Positions 58,027-64,000 of a stretch of 64,000 nucleotides of DNA are shown here, in pieces. The translations under genes were made by a program, and so were the position numbers. Source of the stretch: Asaia prunellae JCM 25354 (lineage in GTDB: Bacteria; Pseudomonadota; Alphaproteobacteria; Acetobacterales; Acetobacteraceae); NCBI RefSeq assembly GCF_000613885.1, contig NZ_BAJV01000007.1, positions 1 through 64,000 of the forward strand. Direction: 5' to 3'. The stretch's first letter is position 1. The number at the start of each line of letters is the position of its first letter. The notes beneath the pieces are model-generated. The model was given only the letters and a program-made list of their open reading frames with translations. It had not been told where the DNA came from and searched no databases.

Positions 58027-58394
58027 TATTGGAACGGATCCTTTGTTTGAGCTGCCGGTGATTCCTGAAGCTGGACAAGCATCCGATAGCAGGGTGTATC
58101 ACCGAATTGTCCAGATAAGTCTCCTTTTGCATCGGATGTTCCCTGATCCTAACCAAAATGGATATTCCCAGGGCCCATCTCCACTCTCTCGCCATTCATT
58201 GTCTCGATGAACCAGCGCTTTTTGAGAAGAATAACCCACTGAGGATGCGGACTTTTGTGTCAGTCCCCAGACCACCCGACAGGCAAAACAGCAAAGTTGA
58301 TCGCCTCGACGATGCCGGGGAACGGCCGCATCCCGTGGCGTCCACATGTGGAGATGGGGAAGGACTGGTGGCAATTCAGGATCCTTACCACCAT
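58026..58394 (-). pseudogene. Cupin-domain protein remnant with two nonsense codons
   Basis: A continuous minus-strand frame reads GMRPFPGIVEAINFAVLPVG, WSGD, a TGA, HKSPHPQWVILLKKRWFIET, ERVEMGPGNIHFG, a TAG, then DQGTSDAKGDLSG, ending QTKDPFQ at a TAA. It fits a known small cupin layout, with TGA where Trp is expected and TAG where Glu is expected. Unlike the other broken genes here, the frame itself never shifts. The TAA overlaps the gluconolactonase ATG, so it was probably a two-gene operon. Confidence 0.55.
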
Positions 58395-58875
58395 TTTGTA
58401 GAAGAGTAGCCTCAGATGCAGGCATACCCAGTTGACGTGACATCACCCACGGCACTTAGCCATCACCACCATATGCGCTAAAGGCAAAGGTATAATCAGA
58501 CTATTTGTGCATTGGTGTTTATACAGAAATCTCTTCCGGACTGCGCAGCCAAGAAGTCTAGCAATGGACATACAGGTTGTCTGCATGGAGCATGGTGCAA
58601 GCAACAAAAGCGTTATCTGCTAGCAAGGAAGACTATATCCAGAACCGGGCCGTGCCCTTCATTTGTTCAAAGCGAACCCACAAGACCCCGGATTTTACCC
58701 AGCGATCAAAAGTTAGGCTGTAATCCCCCAAGTGGCGAGTTCTGAAGGAATGACTCGCCACTTCACCCCATTTTGGTAGCACCAGAAAATTGTCGATATT
58801 GTCCGTCGCAGTTTACCAGGCAGAGTTTTGCCTTTCGGACGGACCGCCTCGATCATGGGTGCCTAAACTCAGGTC
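58395..58875. other. Gap with an isolated perfect inverted repeat
   Basis: No gene recognised. A perfect inverted repeat AAGTGGCGAGT (58730-58740) and ACTCGCCACTT (58753-58763) with a 12-base spacer stands alone next to the IS relics. It could be a transposon end fragment or a terminator; no U-run follows. Confidence 0.4.
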
Positions 58876-59110
58876 TCATAGCCGGGAGATGACGGCTGTA
58901 ATGAGGCAGATAGCTGAGAAGAAGATGTTCGATCTGTAAGAGCATGTCATGACCCACCTCCAGTCCTTGTGTCTCTCTGACATGATCGCAAAATGGTTGC
59001 GTGTTTTTCCTTCCCGCACGAGATTTGCAGTGGCTCCTGCGATACAACGGCAGCAGGCGCTGCATCCGATTATCCACCAGTCAGAACAGGGCGCTTATCT
59101 TCAGTTTCGT
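58876..59110 (-). mobile_element. C-terminal relic of an IS5-type transposase
   Basis: The minus strand reads ERHKDWRWVMTCSYRSN then IFFSAICLITAVISRL to a TGA at 58876-58878, matching the RLKDWRRVATRYDR and FFSAICLAATVIFWL ending of the family. Upstream of this the homology fades. Confidence 0.7.
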
Positions 59111-59159
59111 TGCAAAACCCAAACAAGAATGCCGTTATCTGATTGATGAGTTCTTAGCC

Positions 59160-59800
59160 CAAGGTGGGGAATGATGAAACTGCAGTCTATCACCATGTTG
59201 GACCTCATTCGTATCTGCGATCAATGGCGGAAAATATTCCGAAAGGCAGGCAAAGCGGATCGTGATTGGGAGAGGGTGATGCAGCTCTTTAGGGCATGGC
59301 TCGAACCGCGTCTGGGTGCTATTTCGGCTTCATGGCTGAGATGGAAAAAAGCGAAATGGTTGGCAACGTCGGCTTGGTGCAGATAGATTGGTAGCGCCAT
59401 CCTGCCCATTAAGCGAAACGTCTGGAGGTTGCTCTCGCGTTTTTGCAGGGCCAGAAGACGCCTTGCGGCTCTGGTGTTCCGGCGTTTCTGCAGAATATCG
59501 CCGGAAGCATAAGTGTTTTGATCTACTACCCGCCAGAGCCTGTGGACCCGATCACGTATCTCGATCAGCACCTTGTCTGAATGCACGAGATCGCCAGACC
59601 GGACTTTCCGCGATGTAAAGAGCGGGTGCAGGCTGCACCGAATTTCAGGCTCCAGCGGCGGATCGTCTCATGAGTGATCAAAATACCCCGTTCAAGCCGC
59701 ATTTCCTCCGCAAAAAAGCTCAGCGGAAAGCAGAAATCCAGCTACATTCTACTGGCTATCAGCTCATTGAGGGAACGACAGTACCGTCTGCAGCTAACGG
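59160..59800 (-). mobile_element. Decayed IS6-type transposase relic
   Basis: Read on the minus strand from about 59790: ASRM, stop, LDFCFPLSFFAEEMRLERGI, LITHETIRRWSLKFG, a frameshift, then HSDKVLIEIRDRVHRLWRVV, DQNTYASGDILQKRRNTRAA. This matches IS6 (IS26-like) transposases: the FRxPLSFRDVEELxxERGI opening, the YESIRxWxxKFG helix and the DEVFxxIRGxxxYLWRAVDQ DDE core, with Asp to Ser/Lys losses. The C terminus is scrambled. Confidence 0.75.
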
Positions 59801-59856
59801 ACGACGCTCTCATCAGCCGCCTTTACCGGACCTGATCCCGGAACAACCGAATGCTC

Positions 59857-60913
59857 TCAATGATTCTGGACAGAAAAATTCTGTAGTTCTGTGGCTAGGT
59901 CAGGCCGCGAACCGTCGAGTATCTTTGCCAGATGACCATCTTTCTTGATCAGGCAATGGCCGGGATCTGTCGCACCCCGAAGCGCTGAAGGCAAGATTGT
60001 CACGATCCAGCAAGACCCTGAAGCCGGGGCCGAACAGGGTACGAAACGCCGCCATATCCCCTGGCTCGGTCCAAAGCCGGGCGCCAATTACTGTCCACTC
60101 GATGCCGGAACGAGGCATCAGCTTTTGAGCAAGTTCTCTTGTGCGGGCGCAGTGGCGTGCAGTTGGGGGGTCCATGGTGGCAAGATAGCTCTCACACCAG
60201 GGGGCGCTGAAGATCACGACCTGAGCGCGGCCTGTGCCCGCTGGACGCAAAGTCGTCTCGGATCCCGCTGCATCAGTCAGTTTCACATCCGGTACCCCGG
60301 CGCCAACCTCGAGAGGCTGTATGCGGGTGACGTCTGCAGATTGAAGGTCTTTCGCTCTACGGGGGGCGGATGCGATACGTTCAAGTGCGGCTTCAAGTGC
60401 CGAACCGTCCTGATGCCCAAGATAGGCCAGACGCCCATCACGATCGATCAGTACATGGAGGGGTGTCGCACGGATATTCAGCCAGTCGCTCAGCCTTCCG
60501 TCATCAACCACGACCGGCATGGTAAGCCCGGTTTTACGCACAAAGGCGGCGATCTTCTCCCGTTTTTCACCAAAACCGATATCGACGGCAACGACGCTCA
60601 TGCGCGATTTATACCGCTGATAGAGCGCCTCGAAACCCGGCATCTGAGCACGACAAGGAATGCAGTATGTCGCCCAGAGCTTGAGATAGACCGGGCCCTT
60701 GCGTGTAAGTCCTGACATGTCGAGCATTTGGCCATCCAGCGTCTGCCAGCTCATGGCCGGCACAGGGCGTCCAATCATTGCCTTGAGAGCAGGGTCCTCC
60801 GCAACAAAGGCTGCCGAACCGGGCACAGGTTGTGTCTCTGCGCAGGCAGATGAAATTGCTAAGCATTGCACAAGCAGGGTGAGAGCCGTAAGGCCATGGC
60901 GGAAATCGGGCAT
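59857..60913 (-). CDS. TlpA-like periplasmic protein with two thioredoxin-type domains, two apparent frameshifts
   Basis: About 352 residues after repair. The signal peptide ends near residue 25 (SSACAE). The first redoxin domain (about 45-190) has the active pair C-I-P-C in LWATYCIPCRAQMP. The second (about 205-350) has FSAPWCESY with a single cysteine and a later AFGVRQIPAIA-type cis-proline segment, readable only after correcting breaks near 59983 and 59951. The tail then ends LQNFSVQNH at 59857. It probably acts in periplasmic thiol reduction or redox sensing. No partner genes such as cytochrome c maturation lie nearby. Confidence 0.82.
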
Positions 60914-60978
60914 GGGATGGATCCTTGTTGTCAGGAGAATATGAGGGTGTCAGGCACAGCGGTGATCAGCGTCATATG

Positions 60979-62456
60979 CTAGCTCGTGCTGCGCATCAGG
61001 GTGAGAAGGTGATGGCAATCAGCCTCGACCCGCTCGGAGCGAATATTCGCGACACCAAGAATGATGCCCGATCGAGCCCGTGATCCTTTTGCAAACCACG
61101 CTGACAGAGGAGAGACAGCCAGCAATGCCTCACGCGCCTGAAGGGCAAGGCGGGCGTCATCAAAGCCGGATGGCTGGGGCAATATGACGGAAAGCCCTGC
61201 ACCTAGTGCTACAGGGACGTTGCATCGCTGCAAGGTATCGCACAGAAGCGACCGGCGCTCGGTATAGATCTGGCGTGTCCTGCGCAGATGCCTGAAATAA
61301 TGCCCATCGCGCATGAAGCGTGTCAGGGCAATCTGGACAGCGTTGTTGGGTGGTGTTGCAAGCCACCAGGCCATTTCGGTAAGGCGTTTAACCAGACCCC
61401 GGGGTGCCACGATAAAACCAAGCCCTATCATGGGGGCGAGTGTCTTGCTGAACGTGCCAATATGGATCACACGGTCTGCACCATCGCCCGAGGCCAGTGC
61501 GGGCAGCGCGCGTCCCTCAAGATGCAGTTCGGCAAGATAATCATCCTCAATGATCCAGCTGTGGCTCTCCCTTGCCCAGTCGATCAGGGCCTTGCGCCGT
61601 GCGGGGCTCAGAGAAACCCCCATCGGGGCCTGCTGTCCTGGTGTAACAAGGGCGGAAGCTGCGGCAGGTGCCATGACACGCCCCTGCGCCACATCGATCC
61701 CCTCATGGTCTACTGCAACCGGAACGGGATGTACTCCGGCGCTTTCCAGCGCCATTCGTGTGACGGGAAAGCCCGGATCTTCCACCCAAACCTGCTTTCC
61801 GGCGCAATCAATGGCACGCAGCACCATGCGAGGCCACTGCGAAAGCCAGTCGTGATAAGGATCTGATCGGGCGTGCAGGTCAGACCGCGTGCCAAGGCGA
61901 GATGCGATGCCAGGGCAGCGCGCAGTTCCGGCAAGCCGCGCGGGTCCATCGCGCCTGCCTGCAGCGCTGAGACCTGCACACCCTGGCGGTGCAGCCGCGC
62001 CCAGAGCGTGGCGGGAAAAGCGTCTTGCGCCGGAATACCCATCTGAAACGCAAGCGGCCGGTCACTCTTGTACTGGAACAGGGCAAGCGGCCCGTATCCG
62101 CCGGTTGCTCGGGCGGCCGTTCCATCAGACGAACCATGAAGCTGACTGTCGAGACAGGCAGGGAGAGCCGTGGGGAGACGTTCCGCCACCCGCGTTCCGG
62201 CAGCGCCCGCTGCACAAAGCAGATGGCGGTCGATCAGACTGTCATACGCCGCGCGTACCGTGCCACGCGCCACGCCTAGCTGCGTCGCGAGATCACGCCA
62301 GGAAGGAAGTCTGGTTCCTGCAGGAAGTGCGCCCGAGATAATGGCCCTTTCAATGTGCAGGGCGATCTGTTCGCTCAGTGCGCGCGGGCTATTCCTGTCC
62401 AGACTGATCGCCGCCAAGGGGGGGTGAGCTTTGGTCGTGACACTTTCAGGCGTCAT
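60979..62456 (-). CDS. MocR-family PLP-dependent transcriptional regulator, one apparent frameshift
   Basis: About 492 residues after repair. The N-terminal GntR-type winged helix (about 20-90) contains GALPAGTRLPSWRDLATQLG and RGTVRAAYDSLIDRHLL. The rest is a fold-type I aminotransferase-like domain with the PLP lysine in GTFSKTLAPMIG, the Asp/Tyr pair in IIEDDYLAEL, and ARSGIILGVANI near the end. The frame breaks near 61826, just before MVLRAIDC. Such regulators sense vitamin B6 or amino compounds. The start at 62456 overlaps the preceding frame by 11 bases. No obvious target operon is divergent from it. Confidence 0.87.
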
Positions 62457-62922
62457 AATTGGCTCCGGCGGCTCGCTCTTTAAGAATTGTTTTGCCCCGG
62501 AGATCTGTAGCCACTCCTGAAGGAGCCTGCTCCAGTGCAACTGTCTGAGCGCCAGAATCGTCAGAGAGGGTGGCCTGACCGGAATAGATTGTATGTTTTG
62601 AAGGCCGATACATCCCCGGACAGCCTTGAGATAGGGGGATGAAAAAATCAGACTGTTGCGCCTCCTTGCCCAGTGTGATGCCATCTGCTGCCACATCGAC
62701 CAGAAGGGTTCTATCCGCAATGAAATCCTTTTTTCCGTCTGGACCCAAGGCGACTGTCCGGTTCTCGATTACCACATGATCGAATGGAAACAGGGTACTG
62801 ATAGTGCGTTTGGTCACGAACTTCTCAGGCCCGAGAGCACGAAGCTGTGCAGCAACTCCCGCCGGAATGCATCGACCCTTGCTGGTCTTTCTGGGGCTAC
62901 AATCGACATGGAGTATATGCAT
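62446..62922 (-). CDS. Uncharacterised protein with azoreductase-like N terminus
   Basis: A 158-codon frame whose first 25 residues (MHILHVDCSPRK, then VAAQLRALGPE) resemble the flavodoxin-like start of NAD(P)H:quinone/azo reductases (typically LLHIDSSPR with a following helix). The remainder does not match that family, and I recognise no other. It is either a relic of an azoreductase gene or a distinct protein. The stop overlaps the MocR start by 11 bases, which favours translational coupling and a real gene. The 276 bases upstream hold nothing recognisable. Confidence 0.4.
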   Translation of the reverse strand: MHILHVDCSPRKTSKGRCIPAGVAAQLRALGPEKFVTKRTISTLFPFDHVVIENRTVALGPDGKKDFIADRTLLVDVAADGITLGKEAQQSDFFIPLSQGCPGMYRPSKHTIYSGQATLSDDSGAQTVALEQAPSGVATDLRGKTILKERAAGANYDA

Positions 62923-63198
62923 TTCTCGTTAGCATCCAGCTCGTATGAAAGAGCCGCAATATATTGGTCGATCCGCTGCCCTGTTGAAGAACCAAGACTT
63001 ACCCACCTGAATGGACCAAACCTTTTGTCCCGATGAGATCCCGTCAACTGACGCTTGTTAGCGGAAAATGGTGTGAGGCACAGGTAATGTCACATTAACT
63101 GAAGTAAGTGAGCTGAAGCTGAGAAAGTGATATTCAGACATTGAGAGCGGTCGCTCTGCTCCATTGAGCGAAGGCCCTGACACAATGGATGTGCCATA

Positions 63199-64000
63199 AT
63201 GACATTCGAAAACAAACTCTTAATTCAGGCAATTGGTGTCGATCCCATCCTGACAGCTTCAGAACATATTGCCTGGTGCCGCGACTTCATAACCCAGTTT
63301 GCGCAGCACTCCCCCTGGCAGATGCCGTGCTCGGTCAGTGGCCGCAGGCCACGCCATGGCAATCTCGGTATTGAGGCAGATTTCTCGAATTTCGACGCCA
63401 TGTGTGCTCTGGCGCAATCAGATTCAAAAAACGACGGCTTTCGAAATGTCGGGAGTAACGGCGATAATCGTCTCCTACCGGGCTCGTATTCCTCTACCGG
63501 TTTTACTTCGATATTCAGTGATGGCTTCAAGATCAGGAAATCGAAGGACCGCTGCAGCATTTCAATTATCTCTCCCTCCTATCAGACACGTGTGAATGAC
63601 CTGAGAACACTCGCTTTTTATTGTGGGGGATTCGGACAAGGTCAGGCCAATGAGAAATGGGCTGGAGGCGAAGTCGCTCTGCAGGTCTTGCGCTTCTTTC
63701 TGTCGCGCTTCCGCTTCTGCAGCGATGTCAGGGTAACAACAAGTTTTTTATACAGAAGCTGCACGTATGGTCCGACGCTGAGAGGAGAAAACCTTGCTGA
63801 GACTGGCAGCCCCGTGATTGGACCGTTGCAGTATTTCGGCAACCCGGCAATCATTCCATTGCTCAGGGATGAGCCTGATATAACCCCATTCGGAGAGGGG
63901 CTGCTACTGAAGCTGACCGACGATTTCACGACGGTCGATACAGTGGAGATCGATGACCGGATCCACGCCATCCAGTCAAAGTTGCGTAGCGCAGGCTTCA
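63199..64000 (+). CDS. Unassigned protein, runs off the window end
   Basis: From ATG 63199 (MTFENKLLIQAIGVDPILTA) the frame is open for 267 codons to the last base, with no stop. The product is soluble-looking, with mixed helix and strand, no signal peptide and scattered cysteines. Segments include FYCGGFGQGQANEKWAGGEV and YFGNPAIIPLLRDEPDITPF. The general look of a small-molecule- or toxin-related cytosolic protein suggests an immunity-like family, but I cannot name it. The ribosome binding site is weak (GGATGTG). The 3' end must be read from beyond this window. Confidence 0.55.
   Translation, partial: MTFENKLLIQAIGVDPILTASEHIAWCRDFITQFAQHSPWQMPCSVSGRRPRHGNLGIEADFSNFDAMCALAQSDSKNDGFRNVGSNGDNRLLPGSYSSTGFTSIFSDGFKIRKSKDRCSISIISPSYQTRVNDLRTLAFYCGGFGQGQANEKWAGGEVALQVLRFFLSRFRFCSDVRVTTSFLYRSCTYGPTLRGENLAETGSPVIGPLQYFGNPAIIPLLRDEPDITPFGEGLLLKLTDDFTTVDTVEIDDRIHAIQSKLRSAGF

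Noticed and set aside
57214-58050. A 278-codon plus-strand open frame opposite the gluconolactonase gene
   Set aside because: Its amino-acid composition (rich in Arg, Cys and His) is that of a reversed coding strand, and the minus-strand gene has clear family motifs.
1-64000. rRNA, tRNA, CRISPR arrays, reverse transcriptases or phage genes
   Set aside because: Scanning the gaps by eye gave no cloverleaf with the invariant T-loop, no repeat-spacer array, and no recognisable phage or retron proteins. A covariance-model search would be the decisive test for small RNAs.

Overview
The window comes from an alphaproteobacterium and most likely an acetic acid bacterium (Acetobacteraceae). The evidence is the TrcR-type DUF1013 regulator, a PhyR/NepR/EcfG general stress response locus, an alphaproteobacterial L31, a Tat-type periplasmic gluconolactonase, Hint_2-domain proteins and many IS5-type transposase relics. 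The genus cannot be fixed from the sequence alone. Coding density is normal for the first 14 kb; after that, operons are separated by AT-richer gaps and decayed insertion sequences.

Layout. 0-10.4 kb is housekeeping: purK-purE-DUF465, trcR, hsp20, rpmE, mscL, a lipoprotein, secF-secD, a Gfo/Idh dehydrogenase and an ABC-F ATPase. 10.4-14.7 kb is a complete general stress response module: phyR, two ECF sigma factors, nepR and a HisKA_2 sensor kinase. 14.9-15.7 kb is an IS5-type relic, followed by creA. 17.3-25.3 kb is an uptake and catabolism locus: aldo-keto reductase, SsuD-like FMN monooxygenase, Gfo/Idh enzyme, MFS carrier, TonB-dependent receptor and a TonB_C lipoprotein. Its gene content resembles sulfoquinovose desulfonation clusters. 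26.2 kb encodes a Hint-domain protein; 27.9-29.5 kb is an HxlR regulator with an Old Yellow Enzyme; 29.9 kb is an AI-2E family permease. 32-36.3 kb is an RbsCBA-type ABC importer with an SDR dehydrogenase. 36.7-41.2 kb is an AraC regulator divergent from an amine-oxidase / APC permease / cupin operon. 42.4-54.3 kb is the most unusual region: a large AIDA-repeat/Hint protein, then a degenerate AMP-ligase-like protein, a fully reducing type I PKS and a fatty-acyl-AMP ligase. 54.5-64 kb holds a catalase-like protein, MAPEG, gluconolactonase with a broken cupin upstream, IS5-type and IS6-type relics, a two-domain thioredoxin-fold protein, a MocR regulator and an unassigned reading frame that runs off the end.

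Sequence quality matters for reading this window. Twelve otherwise normal genes, including essential secD, are interrupted by 19 apparent frameshifts. Each is repaired by adding one base, and the repaired lengths are all multiples of three. I therefore annotate them as single genes with probable missing-base errors, not as natural pseudogenes. The transposase relics and the cupin remnant at 58.0-58.4 kb also contain stop codons and look genuinely decayed.
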